A stretch of 64,000 nucleotides of DNA from Gigaspora rosea (GCA_003550325.1 QKWP01000429.1:156968-220967), one strand, 5' to 3'; shown: positions 45,562 through 57,573, counted from the stretch's first letter. The notes: generated by a model from the sequence alone, not told the origin. Numbers and translations: made by a program.

Positions 45562-46181
45562 TGTCACATGAGTGATGGTTGTATGTCGTAATGTGGGATC
45601 GACAAAAGCTAAAATTAGTCATATGATATTAACAATGGCAATGTAGACTAAGCTTAAAGTATAAATAACATGTATTATAGTATAGTGTCATTTTTTATTA
45701 ATAATTATGCAACATAATTGTATAGTATTTAGGAGGTATAATAAGTTATATTGAGCATAAGAGAAAGAAGCTTTTATTCTCATCTTAATAATAGTCTTTG
45801 TAAATAATTTGGAAATATAGGCAGCCATCAATAGAAATCAAGCAAATCAACATTTGAAAAAAAATTAATTTCTTAACTTTCACAGCTCATATCTCAATGA
45901 ATTTTAAAGCTATCTTAATGATTTAATACTCAAAAGAAAGCTTTGATCATAAGCTTTCTTTTGAATATTAAATCATTAATATAGCTTTAAAATTCATTTA
46001 GATATGAGCTGTGAAAGTTAAGGAATTAATTTTTTTTCAAATGTTGATTTGCTTGATTTCTATTGATGGCTGCCCATATAGATAGTACGAAACATTGATA
46101 ACAAGCAAGTGTTCAATATATTCACATCACATTTAGTTAGATTTTGGCACTAAAATAATAGTATCGCTTAACCCTGTAACA
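45562..46181 (+). repeat. 3' LTR of the 10.7-kb element, interrupted by a palindrome
   Basis: It aligns with the 5' LTR (35489-35839) on both sides of the inserted 255-bp palindrome (45820-46074), and the ATATT target duplicate follows it. Differences from the 5' LTR are scattered point changes and short indels. Confidence 0.82.
45820..46074. mobile_element. 255-bp near-perfect palindrome inserted in the 3' LTR
   Basis: The ends GGCAGCCATCAATAGAAATC are mirrored at the right, and the two arms stay nearly identical to a centre at AGCTTTGATCATAAGCTTT (near 45950). It is absent from the 5' LTR. ATATA occurs on each side, with one extra C at the right, as a possible target duplication. It is a foldback or MITE, not a gene. 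Confidence 0.8.
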
Positions 46182-46186
46182 ATATT

Positions 46187-47082
46187 AAGTCAATATTATT
46201 AGAGCTCTATGATGTGTTTGCTCGTGTTAAAATTATTCTGATTGTCTCACTTATACAAGCATGCAAACATATGAGTGCAGACAAAAAAGAACCAGACTTT
46301 GGGACTTTGAATTTATAACTTAATAAACTCGGCTTTTGTAAAACCAGATTAATAGTAAAATGGAAAATAATTTAATTAAATTACACTCAATTGATCAGGC
46401 TTCTAGGTCTAAGCTCATTAATTTATAAACAAGAAAGTCAAAGTCTAGTTTCCTTTAAAGCACTTAAATACTAATATATGTAAGAGTCGATTTTTTTTAT
46501 TCAGCTAAAGCTATAAAACAGTAACAATTTATTATAAAATGCATTATGGGGTTACACCTATCATATGTTTTATTATGTTTTTTTCGAAAAATTTTATCAC
46601 AAAATTTTTTCATGTTAACGTTAGTACTTAGGTTGGGATTTAAGTTTGGAAAGGGTTTTCGAGTGCATAGAAAATTTAATCTAATTTTTGAGATAGGTTT
46701 AAAACACTATAGATGCGTTTTAGTAAAAGTCATAAATAAAGTTCTTTTTAATCACACAAAATTATCTATCTTATTAAATTACCATAATTTGGCAAATTTT
46801 TAGCAATTAATTTTTATATAATTTTGAGCACATGTTATGTAACTTCTGAATCAAAATTTTCATGATTGAATAGTTACAACTCGTATATATTCAAATCAAT
46901 AATGCAATAATACTTGAAAAACATTATAAAGCTGGTAATTTGCATATTACATTAATGATGGATAAATCCTGATTTTTTAAAAATCCCACATGTAATGCGG
47001 AATCACGCGCAGGATCTGTCACGATTAATGAAAACATATATAAAAATTATCACTAGGAATATAATTTCTTGTTAAAATAATA
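46187..47082. other. intergenic tract between the LTR element and duplication copy 2
   Basis: No supported gene is seen. An 85-codon plus-strand frame at 46546-46803 has a hydrophobic start and no recognised similarity, so it is not called. No repeat structure was identified. Confidence 0.35.
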
Positions 47083-47183
47083 AAAAAGCCTGTTACATAT
47101 ATGTTACATTTGATCTTGCGATCTATGTAGGAACTTCCTTTTTCGGATTTGCATCACAGGCGCAAATAAGTGTACGCCGGCGT

Positions 47184-47596
47184 CCCTATAAAAAAAGTGG
47201 TCTGTGTAGGCACGTGTTTCTACGGAGAGACACGGCTGAGTGTGGAACGGGCGGATGTCCGGGTTTGTACGTCTGTGTACCGTGTTGGCACGTTAAATTG
47301 GTCTGAATTGGACTGTTTACCCGGACATTTTGGACCGTAAATGGACCGGGTTTTGCTGCACTTTACTAAACCAAAACTTATGGGTTTTGGCACGGGTAAT
47401 TACAGGTAAAATAACGTAATAAAACGTGCACGGTATTGACACGTGCATTGGGTGGCACGTATGTAGAACGTAATATACGTGCCACTCTGTCACATTTTAG
47501 TTCGTGTTTCATGACTTTACGTGCCACATGACACGTGTCTTTCCAGACAACCTCGAGCCAACCCGTACCAACACCCGGACCACTTTTCTTATAGGG
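47184..47596. mobile_element. 413-bp MITE with CCCTATAAAAAAAGTGGTC termini
   Basis: The ends CCCTATAAAAAAAGTGGTC and GACCACTTTTCTTATAGGG-like are inverted copies. The 3-bp duplication CGT flanks the element (47181-47183 and 47597-47599). Copy 1 has the uninterrupted site near 16380. The interior is GC-richer, with GGCACGT/ACGTGCC words. It shares the terminus and TSD length of the intronic element at 9287. Confidence 0.85.
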
Positions 47597-47915
47597 CGTA
47601 GACGATCAAAGACAAATAAGGCCACAATGGCATATAAATAAGGTCACAATGGCATATATAATAATAACAAGTCACAGGATGAAAATACTAAGTATAAAGA
47701 TACTTCCACCAGCACTTGTTTGTGGTGGGCCAGGAATTGCCTGTGTTCAATCGATAACCCATTTTCAACGAATTGAATTAGCACGATAGTTATCTTAAGC
47801 TTTATCTATGGAATCATAAAAACACTTCTCCGTGTAATTTAAGTTATTGCACGGGTCTTATGTGACAACCCGTGCTTTTTTCATTTACTTATTGCACGGG
47901 ATTGTTACGTCAGAC

Positions 47916-48195
47916 TAGTGATGTGCCGCGTATAGTACAGTACGCAAAAAAAGTTTTAGAATATTCTAGAACAAATAGTAAAACTATTCATATCTTAAAT
48001 TTTCCCTTATGAAACCGCCTTTTATTTTGTAAGCAAAATTATTCCTTGCAAAATTTTGTATATAGAAAGTTTATATATCATACGCGTACTATACGTATTT
48101 CACATACTATTCACACTATACAACTATACGTACTGTATGTACTGTACGTACTGTACGCTAAAAAAATTTAGACATCATATAATGGCACATCACTA
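47916..48195. mobile_element. 280-bp hAT-type MITE, unique to copy 2
   Basis: The termini TAGTGATGTGCC and GGCACATCACTA are inverted, and CGTCAGAC is duplicated exactly (47908-47915 and 48196-48203). The empty site with a single CGTCAGAC is in copy 1 near 16700. Subterminal GTACTGTACGTACTGTACG-like repeats occur at both ends. Confidence 0.92.
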
Positions 48196-48253
48196 CGTCA
48201 GACATCGTGCAATAAGATAGTTATTATATGGGTTGTTGAATAACTCGTTACAC

Positions 48254-48307
48254 ACACAGGCTCATATTTAAATCCCGTGCCTTCGGCACGGAATATGAAC
48301 CCGTGTG
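48254..48307. repeat. two-step hairpin with TTC loop, copy 2
   Basis: The inner stem CCGTGCC-TTC-GGCACGG is identical to that at 18069-18119, while the outer arm has substitutions (ACACAGGCTCATATT). The surrounding text is otherwise the same as in copy 1. Confidence 0.5.
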
Positions 48308-49213
48308 TAACAGGGTTATTCACTACAACCCATACAATAACTATAAATCGTTGTGCTCATTGTTTTTGCGTTTAGTGTTAAATGCCAAAAGATAAATGAT
48401 ATCGCAAAATATATAGTGAATTTGTAGTACAAATTTTATGGTCTATGGTTAAATAGGTTTTTGAGCCTGTTTATAGGAGATGCGTTTGTTTGTAGCTTTT
48501 AATACCATTAAAATTATGCGCTAACGTTGATCAATATAAAAGGTTATTAATTTGTTGGTTGTAGCTAAAGTAGAGCTGGGTCTTATGAGCATGATTCTGA
48601 ATCATGCTCATTTTATCCTATCAAAAACAATATATAGCTGGTCAAAATTAAAATTTAATACATATTAGCCTTAATAATATTACAAATATATATACAGTAT
48701 ATATATATATTGGTTATTTCTACTTGTTTTCTCCGTTCTTATGCATTTTTCAGTTTTTTTTTTATTATGCTCATTAATACAAATGAATTCGAAAAATGTG
48801 TAATTCCTTATCACTAAGCTAAAGCTTTGCAATTTTTCTTACGGTAATCTATAGCACCATATATAAGTTTTTTTTCGATTTTTTACCTCTAAAAATTATA
48901 GAGTGGATGCATGAATTATATTATTATGTAATTTTATACAAATAACAAAATTTTCAACAATATTTAATTATATATTGGTGCCAATCAAAGCGTATAGAAA
49001 AGTCGTTATATAATATGATAAAACGTAGCGCACAACTAATTGTAACACGGGTGTCATCAATGATGACTGTGAATCTGGAGACGACACTAAGTAAATTATT
49101 ACAAGTAGCATGCACAAATAATAAAGTATTAAATGCATAATTACTGGTTTTAAGTTATTTTCATGAACAGCAAATATTCAAAACACGACTTACAGGATTT
49201 CTCTTGGCATTAC

Positions 49214-49292
49214 CAGTGTTGGCAATTGCGTGAATTTGGACATATAAAAAATTTTTTGGACAAATTTGGACATAGTCCAAATGCCAACACTG
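49214..49292. mobile_element. 79-bp hAT-type MITE, copy 2
   Basis: It has the same insertion point, termini (CAGTGTTGGCA) and GGCATTAC duplications as the 68-bp copy at 18972, with 11 more internal bases. It predates the segmental duplication. Confidence 0.85.
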
Positions 49293-49300
49293 GGCATTAC

Positions 49301-50173
49301 TCATATGATGTAGCACAAAGAAAGGTATGCATAGATTAGGTCTTTTATAATAACGTAAAGTATATAAGATTTTATGAGTTTATCCTATGGAACTATAAAC
49401 CTATTTAGACAATATAGTTTATTAGAGTATGTAACATACAAAAAAATTTGTAAAAAGCCCTTAATATACTTTAGAGAAGGCATCTCAATAAATCAAAAAA
49501 TAAATTATAGGTTTTCGTTTGGACACTGATCACTAATATATCAAAATAAATCTGATAAGTAAATTTCAGCTAAAAGAAAAGCAAGTGTTTCTCTAACATT
49601 GAAGTTAAGAAATGTGGTTTAAATTCTGATACACCCAGATTATAAGTTATGAAACGATTTTCCAGCAGTCTGAATGGGTCATTGTTTCTTTGAACTGCTA
49701 ACAAGAGAAAAATTGGTTGTTAACACTACAAAAGTAGGTAAGATTCATTGTATCAAAAATTAAGGATACAATTCACAGCACTAATCTTGCAACTTGTGCA
49801 GACTTGCTGTAAAAATACAATTCTTAGTATTATTTTGCTTCTTACGACTAGAATTAGTTATCTATCTGTTCATGAGACTATTCTGGCGCTTTAAATATTA
49901 CTTTAAACTGGATGCCCATGTAAATTAAAAACTTTTTGATAACATTTTTCGATTTTAATTATCAACTGTAATAAAAATTTATCTATTAAGTGGTGAATGC
50001 TTAACAGCAAATGTAGGATTTAGAAATAAGTTTTAATTTTAGTTAATTATACATTGAAATACATGCATTATCTATAGTAAATTTTATAATACAATAACAT
50101 ATTAATATTTAATAACTTATAAATGATATAAAAATTCGCACAGATATCTAGCTTCGGAAATTTACTTTATTAG
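49301..50173. other. 3' flank of GTPase copy 2
   Basis: No gene is seen. The tract matches 19048-19896 in copy 1. Short frames differ between the copies and are not called. Confidence 0.4.
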
Positions 50174-51309
50174 TTATAAAATTTGGCATTTACTAACATC
50201 AAATGTAGCTATTCCTACCAATGTTGTTGAGATAATTCAACCAACTTGTCTAAACCTTTACCAATGGCTTCAAAAAGGCAAGTTTCCATAGATCTCTTAA
50301 TATTTTCTATTTTCCTCCTTATTTCGTCTATTCCCTTATTTAGTTCCTCCATCTTTCTTTTTAATTCATCTATCTCTTCTTTCTTTCAATGACAATCTTC
50401 TTAATGCTTTATTTATTTGTTTTTGAAACGATCCTGCCGCTTCTTCAGACGCAATTGTCAATAAACTTTCTTCTCTCTTCGTTGCATTATTTAGTTGTTC
50501 TTGTAATTTCTCGAGCTTTTTTTGTGATGTTTCAAGTTGTTTTTTCAATGTTTCATTTTCATTTATTAATAAGTCGTCAATTCTTTTGTTTATTTTATGT
50601 AAACTCTCTGGTATGTAAATATCTTGACAAGATGCTAAATGATTCAGTAACTTTTTTCTGGCTTCCTTACGAATCTTTTTATTAATGTTAATTTGATTTT
50701 GTTTTCCTTCTCCTTTTATATTTATTGGTGGAATATCTAAATGGACAACTCTCCTATTACAAGATTCAATTACTTCGACAATTGCTTTATTACTTTCTTC
50801 AAGCAAGGATTGGATATCACTTTCACATTCTTCATCATTTTCAAAATTATAAAATTTTGTTCGAACGATAGTAGTATACTTAGTAATGTCTTTACAAATA
50901 TGTTTATCAAAAAGAATATTTCTCAATATTTCATAAGCCACAATTTCTTCTGGTGTTAATCTCTCTCCACATACAAATAAAATTTGATTTATTCCTTTCT
51001 TGACCTTTTTACATCCTTTAGCTATTTCAACTAGTACAGTTCTTAGGCTCAATGGCGTCACCAATTCCAACGGTATCAATGATTCGATATTTCACATTCA
51101 TCACCTTTCCATTAATATTTCTTTCTACATTAAATAATTCTTCTTGAATCTTTTTAGTTTGACTAAGCGATTTCTCACTTTCTTTAAAAATTTCATTGAA
51201 TTCACCATTTTTTTAAAAATTTTCTCTTCATTTACTAGTATATTGGCTAAGGCAGATAACCTTGACCTGTGCGACCAATTAATAGGATATTTTTTATATC
51301 TTCTCCCAT
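50174..51309 (-). pseudogene. AIG1/GIMAP-like GTPase pseudogene (copy 2)
   Basis: It is homologous to 19897-21027 over its whole length. Breaks relative to copy 1: one base lost inside the P-loop codons (near 51258, where GGTAAATC has become GGTTATC), one lost in the poly-T near 51214, two lost beside the DTVGIGDTS segment (near 51055), and two lost near 50375 in the C-terminal coiled coil. The middle and coiled-coil part (ETSQKKLEKLQEQLNNATKR) reads through where copy 1 is shifted. With the P-loop out of frame, no functional GTPase can be made. Confidence 0.85.
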
Positions 51310-53960
51310 TTATTTTTTTTTTTTTACATAAGTACAGTATAATGCAGTAAATTATAAACATGAAATATGTTATATCTAATAACGTTGAAAGCTTAAATTT
51401 AATCAATAGTATGTGAAAATCGATAAATTAGAAAATATTCTAAAATGATATTCACCACATATCTTTGAAAAAGGAAGAAAATTAGAAGTTTACAGATATT
51501 GTAAATAAACATGGCATATATATACGTATTTCTACATTGGTATATAATGAAAGGTAGTTTTGCGGCGTAGTCCGAAAACATGTTACACGATTAATAATAT
51601 CAGAATTAAATAAATTGTAATTGTGCTTTTTTTACCAAAGATTCATTATTTGTGAATTTGTTGCTTACTATTTTCATCTTGGTTAGGCTATATGTAACCT
51701 CAAGTCATTGCTACAATAATACAGTGCAACAGAATGAAACATACGTCAGAAGTGGTTGCGTTTTTATGAAGATCAATATCTAAAATAAATAGTATATAGG
51801 CCCAATTATACAATGTACAATGTTTAAAAAAAACGTCTATCATTATATATAGGATTTTCGAATCTAAGTTCATAACTCCCTGGGGCTTTTACAGAAGGTC
51901 TGTAATTGTAATGTAATAACAAGTACATACAAGAACAAGTACGTACTATATATAAAAAAGTTGGAATAAACAATTTCCTTTTTGGATAAAATGGGCAATG
52001 TGGCGGCTTACGAGGATACACCAAAATATTAATTGACAAATTGAAATTCATCATAAGTTTAAAATCAATCCAAACAAATTTAAAATATATATCAAATAAA
52101 ATGTTACTGTCGTTAATGAATATGTGAAGAGAAAAAATTTCTCTCCAAACATTTAACCTAACGATAAGATTATCTTTTTTTTTTTGCAATCAAAAAAAAA
52201 AAAAATTTTAATTAAAAATTAAAGATTTTGAAGATTCAGCTTAATAACATTAATGCTATATTTTTTAATGCCAAAAGCCCTTTTAGCATATCCTAACAAT
52301 ATTTATCTAGCATACTAAATATATATCCAAACTCTATAATTGAGATAAAATGATTACAGCGATACACAGAAATAAATTTCTTATCTTAGCACAAGACTAT
52401 GTACAACTATTTTTGTTGAAAACATTTTTTTGATGCTACTAGTCTACTACAGAGAATAATATTACTGTAGCTCCAAGATCATGAATTCCAATAATTTGTC
52501 TTTCTCGAAGTCAATTAAATTAAATGTTATAAGGCATGGTCGTAATAAATAAACGTAAGTGGTTTGTCTTATTTATTTAATTTATTGTTTTTTTTTTTAT
52601 TCTTAAAAATTATATTGATAAATGAGTGATTAAAATTAATATAGTATTAAAATTTGTGATTAATAGTTGTTAATTTGTGATTAATATGCTTTTTGCATAT
52701 TTTTGTGTAACCCGTATATGCGAATATTCTTTATCATTGTCATCTATTATGCTGCATATATTCTTTATTATTGTTGCCCCTATTTACAATCAACAAGTTT
52801 TTTATTCGCTCATTAGGACTTCATGCATGTAATAAACAATAACTTTCAGGTCAAAATGATCTATTCGAAAGTATCGTTCTTAATTTGTATCTCAAAAATA
52901 TCTAATTATCTAAAAAAAAAACCACTTTTATGAATAAATTAATATTCTCATCATTTATACTACTATATGGGTGTTTCTGTACATTATATATATAGGACCT
53001 TTTTACTCAGCGGACTGCGGGCTTTCAAAAATTAGTATCAGTAATTTAAACGTCAAGCAGAGCTTAAATTTTTTTTGATCATATGTCCTATTAAGACAAT
53101 TTTTAAGCCCTGATTTTGTTATATAAAAGTTCTATATTTAGAATGCACATTTTTCTTGACAAACACATGTTCTTGATTAACTCATGTAATGTGAATAACA
53201 ACTTCAATTTTAAAGCATAAAAAAAGATGCTGAGGGAAACATAGGACTTTACGGAATTTAGTAGTCACCACCAAAATAAAGCCAAACAATTGTGCGATAT
53301 ACGCAATAAGTAGCGGTACGTTTGGCAAGGCAAGGCGTATCGGATATACGGCAATAACACAAGAACAACAAATTCGGTAACGAGAGGAGCGCGAAAATAG
53401 ACAAAAAAACCACCTTAATGGCAGCAAAAACTATTAATAAATTACATGCGGGGATAGGAGAGAACAAAATTTAACATCTTAATATAAACCTATCACCGTC
53501 AACAACCATTTAATTGCGATTATAATCACTTACAACTTTGAAGTATGATTATGTATTAAACCCCTCTTTAATATTACTATTTCCATCATTATTCCACGAA
53601 ACTAATTTGAAAGCTTTAATACGGACACAAGCTTAACCAAATTTGTCGAACACCTCATCCTTCTCAAGCCCTGGCTAAAACTTTCATCTTTTAATTACAT
53701 TCTTTTTTTGGTAGCAATTTCAGGTGGCCTGATCTTGCACACAAAGGGAGATTTCTTGTGATTATTCTATTCTCCCTTTTCTCTTATTTGATCATTGTAG
53801 GTTGGAAAGTGGCTTAGCGACGATTTCTTTACGATTTGTCCGCGAATTTTCACCGGTGTATTGGGTAATTCGGGACTTTTTGTGATTTAAGAGTCATCCT
53901 GAATAACTAGTACAATACTATCTTTTTTATTATGTCACGTGATCTTCTTACGGATGAATA
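51310..53960. other. non-coding tract between GTPase and BBE gene, copy 2
   Basis: This is the counterpart of 21028-26680 without copy 1's insertions. It keeps the empty sites ATATATAGG (near 51849) and ATGTGAAG (near 52121). Several short frames are shadows and are not conserved between the copies. No gene is called. Confidence 0.45.
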
Positions 53961-53967
53961 AGAGCAA

Positions 53968-54146
53968 AATTTTAATCGATTAGTTAACCGACTATTGCTA
54001 ACTAATCAAAGAAACGATTAATCGATTAGTGTTTCTTAGTTGATTTAATTTAGTAACAATAATACAGAATATACTTTATATTATGATAAAATTTTATTGA
54101 TTATCGATTAATAGTTGATTCGATTAATCGATTAATAGTTGGTTCA
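53968..54146. repeat. inverted-repeat element with CGATTAATCGATTA core, copy 2
   Basis: It is the counterpart of 26680-26862, with the same facing ends and small indels in the middle. Confidence 0.4.
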
Positions 54147-54284
54147 AAATTATTGCAGGTCTGATCGGAGTGCATTGGCGGAAGTTTCCAAATTTTAATA
54201 ACATAATTAAAAAGATTTATAAAAATGGCATTTTTATTAAATTTGTAATAATGCAATGTCATCGCTTTGTGTAACATAACTTCG

Positions 54285-54292
54285 TATAAAAA
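54285..54292 (+). promoter_or_regulatory. putative TATA box of BBE gene copy 2
   Basis: TATAAAAA lies 126 nt after its own end from the ATG, in the same context as in copy 1. Conservation between the copies supports but does not prove it. Confidence 0.4.
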
Positions 54293-54417
54293 TGGGAATA
54301 AAGTTAATGTCAGGAATATATAGCAAAGCCATTTGTCTCTCTATTTGATCCAAAATACTATTATCTCCCCTAATTTTTATCATTTAAAATCCTTATCAAG
54401 GAATTTTGAATCCAATA

Positions 54418-56085
54418 ATGACGTCATTATCATATAAAATATATTTTTATATTTTACTTTGCCTTATAATTATTTGTAATATTTCGTCAGCTAAAACACT
54501 TAAAAAACGTGATCTTACTTCATGTCTTGCTGATGTACAAGGCACATTAGTATATCCTAATTCACCTGAATATAATGCTGATCTTATAGATGAAAATACT
54601 CGTGTAAATTTTACCCCATCTGTGATAGTATATACTAAAACAGTGACTGATGTTCAATTATCCGTTTATTGTGCAAGTTCTCTTAATATGAGCATTTCAG
54701 CTAGATCAGGTGGTCATTCTTATGAAAAATATAGTAGTGCAGGTGCAATAGTCGTAGATATCACAAATTTGAATAAAATTGACATAAATTCAACTGCAAA
54801 TACTGCAGTTATCGGTGCTGGAAATAGATTGGGTTCCATTTATTATACATTGAGTCAAGCTGGTTTCTTAATTCCTGCTGGAACTTGCCCAAATATCGGT
54901 ATAGGTGGTCATGCATTAGGTGGTGTAAGTAGTTATTCTCATATTATTTGAATATTGAATAGTGAAATAAACTAGTACTGTCAGAAAAAATTCTCAATTC
55001 CATGATTTTTTAAGTTATTTGAATTTAAATATTGATGTCACAAGATGTTAAAACGAGGATTTTTTTTTCTGAAGAACTAGTTTATATCCAAAATTGCGTA
55101 AAATTTTTTTTAATATAATCGATGAAAATTGCAGGGATATGGGCTATATGGAAGAAAATATGGTCTCGCGTTAGATAGCATCCTTTCCATGGACCTTGTG
55201 GACCCTACCGGACGTCTAATAATTGTAAATAAAGATCAGTATACGGATTTATTCTTTGCACTTCTCGGAGCTGGTGCAAATAATTTTGGAATAGTCACTT
55301 CGTTTACATTCAAAATTTATCCTACTCCTCCTAGTGTCACATCTATTTCATTGAACTATGCGATTACTAATATCCAGAATGTTTTTGATGCATATAACCA
55401 ACTTGGTTCGTCACTACCTGATGATATATCATTCTCAATAGTCATAGATAATGGTTCTATAGAATTTCAAGGTGTTTATCTAGGAACGCAAACGAATGCA
55501 AATCAAATTTTGAGTCAATTTATTACCCAGTCACAACCAACTTCAACTCAATTTACGGAAGAAAGTTTTTTCAATAGCGTTTTACGACGGGGATTTCAGC
55601 AAACAAATGGCACAATATATCTATTTCATAGTCCTAGTGACTTTAAGGCAAAATCTTTCTATGTTAAATCACCTGGACTTTCTGCCGCAGGTGTTCAATC
55701 TCTTATAACCTTTATGAAAGGTCTTCCCACCACTTGTCCGACATATGCAATATTTGATTTATATGCCGGTGGTGCGGCGAATAACGTTCCTGCAAATGCT
55801 ACAGCATTCGTACATAGGGATGAACTTTATTCAATTAAATTATTAACAACTTTAAATGGTGATAATGCGACAAACCAACAATGTTTTAATCAATTAAATA
55901 GTTTTGGTGAAGCTTTTCAAGCAAATTATACTGATTATAGTTGTTATCAAAATTATATTGATCGTGATTTAACAGATTGGCAAACAAGATATTATGGAAG
56001 TAATTTACCTGCATTAATTGCTATAAAAAAAATTTATGATCCTAATAATGTATTTAATTATCCTCAAAGTATTCCTTTAGAATAG
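54418..56085 (+). CDS. secreted FAD-linked oxidase, berberine-bridge-enzyme family (copy 2)
   Basis: Exons 54418-54924 and 55135-56085 (intron 210 nt) give 485 aa. The signal peptide is three residues shorter than in copy 1. The flavin-linking pair is kept: ARSGGHSY and GTCPNIGIGGHALGG joined to GYGLYGRKYG. The C-terminal BBE signature is intact. Differences from copy 1 are scattered substitutions, among them the Arg of FALRGAGANNFG changed to Leu, Trp to Arg in the SVVRWGFQQ segment, and Tyr-Pro-Tyr to Tyr-Leu-Phe just after. These sit in conserved parts, so altered activity is possible. The reading frame is fully open with matching splice sites. Confidence 0.92.
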
Positions 56086-57573
56086 TGTAATAGTGTAACG
56101 TATAATTAATCAATATTATTAATAGATAATTTTATTGTACCTAAATTCTTTTAATAATTCTATAATAAGACCGCACAAGATTATATAATTAATTTCATAT
56201 CACGAGCTAGTGATCTGAGACGCGGGCGCGCGGCTTTTTGTTTTTTTTAAGTAAATTTTTTTTATATATAATTCCTAAAATACCTGATAAATTACGCCTT
56301 CCGGCGTCCCTTCATAGAAAGGGTTTAAAAAAAAAAAAAAAAAATACCTGATAAAAAATTGGCCGAATAATTTTTGACTGATCCGATTAGTTGGCATAAT
56401 AGATTCAATAAGGGAAATTAGTCATCATGCTTTCAATTATATTATGTACCGGAGAATTAGTTAGAAATTGTTTTCGGTACGAGATATAATTGAAAGTGTG
56501 ATGACAGGTTTTCTCTTGGTGGCATTCATATATGCGTAATTAAAGATCAGGTGACCAATATAAGGTAGCTGCGCAGTGTTGATGTGCCGTAAACCAGGAA
56601 CAAAAATAGGATACATTTATAGGTTGAAATCCAAAAAAATCAGTGCAAATTGTCAAGTTTTAAAAGTTAAATTCGTAAACTTATCTGTATATTTTCACGT
56701 GAGTGACGGTCGTATGTCGTAATGTAGGATCGACAAAAGCTAAAACTAGTCATATGATATTAATTATAAATAACATGTATTATAGTATAGCGTCATTAAC
56801 CCCCTCCAATCTTTTTTTATCGGCATGCTGTATATCGTTTCCAATAATGTTAAGGTTATATGTAGATCATCTTGGTTATTGGCTGTTTTTTTAAACGTGA
56901 ACCGCCACATTTCCTTTTAAGCTAAAACGGAAAGGATTTTCGTCAAATAATTTTATATTATCTTTATCTGATATCGATATCAGAACTATCTTGATATATC
57001 TGATATATCTGATATATCTGATATAGCCCTCGAAAATTTTTATCGTATTCGGGTTGTATTTATAAATTTTTGGTTATCACGTGAGATTATATATTGATAA
57101 AGGTTTCACGCAATAACAAATTTGTTATGTAAATACTGTAATACATAATTTTAAGTGTTTATTTCATTTATTTATTTATATTAATTATTATTATCATTAT
57201 TTTTTTGACCGTAAATAATAAAACGTAAAAAGAAGCCGAACTTCGTGGTAAATTTACCTATTAAAGTAACACTTTTACTTACCTAATTTAATTTATTTAA
57301 TTTATTTTTTTTTTGAATAAACATTCTGTGCGTTTCGATTAGATAATGCAGATACACTAACTAGTCAGATACTATGCTTGATTATGTTCGATTAAGCCTT
57401 TGGACAAAACCTTACTAAGGCAACCTCATGAGTTCAAGTTGATAATTACATTAGTGATATGCTGCGGTAATGACGTTGATGATTGAGTTGATATATGTAC
57501 GACGTACGTAATTCAACAGATCGAAAAGGTGTCTAAGAAAGACATGAGCGCTCACGGGGCCTGGGGTCATTTT
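56086..57573. other. 3' flank of BBE copy 2 and end of the duplication
   Basis: No gene is seen. Up to about 56797 it matches copy 1, first 28869-29095 and then, after the empty LTR-insertion site at about 56309, 35116-35613. A (TGATATATC)n microsatellite lies at 56992-57024. Confidence 0.45.
56992..57024. repeat. microsatellite (TGATATATC)n
   Basis: Three to four head-to-tail copies of TGATATATC follow a degenerate TCTGATATCGATATC stretch. Confidence 0.7.

Larger units (their letters stand above)
35489..46181 (+). mobile_element. 10.7-kb LTR retroelement with decayed gag, no pol, and nested insertions
   Basis: The termini TGTCACATGAG and CCCTGTAACA lie between exact ATATT duplications (35484-35488 and 46182-46186). 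The LTRs are 35489-35839 and 45562-46181; the latter is enlarged by a 255-bp palindrome. The interior runs: decayed gag (35927-36955), a 137-bp tandem array, a 133-bp repeat family, a Harbinger-like insertion (38584-41897), a repeat shared with 58 kb, and 0.5-0.6-kb tandem repeats. No reverse transcriptase or integrase is recognisable. A fragment of the same LTR closes duplication copy 2 (about 56698-56797). Confidence 0.8.
47083..56797 (+). repeat. segmental duplication, copy 2
   Basis: It is collinear with copy 1 (16279-35613). It lacks copy 1's pogo-type element, LTR-like insertion, TGTGCACA hAT MITE and 6-kb LTR element. It has its own insertions at 47184-47596 and 47916-48195. It ends in about 100 bp of the LTR that borders copy 1 at 35489. 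Confidence 0.9.

Noticed and set aside
46546..46803. 85-codon plus-strand frame with hydrophobic start
   Set aside because: No recognisable family, AT-driven composition and no conservation available to test it.
16279..56797. Idea that the two BBE-GTPase blocks are a mis-assembly of two alleles
   Set aside because: Kept only as a caveat: the copies differ by many insertions with their own target duplications and are separated by about 12 kb of different sequence on one contig, which favours a true duplication.
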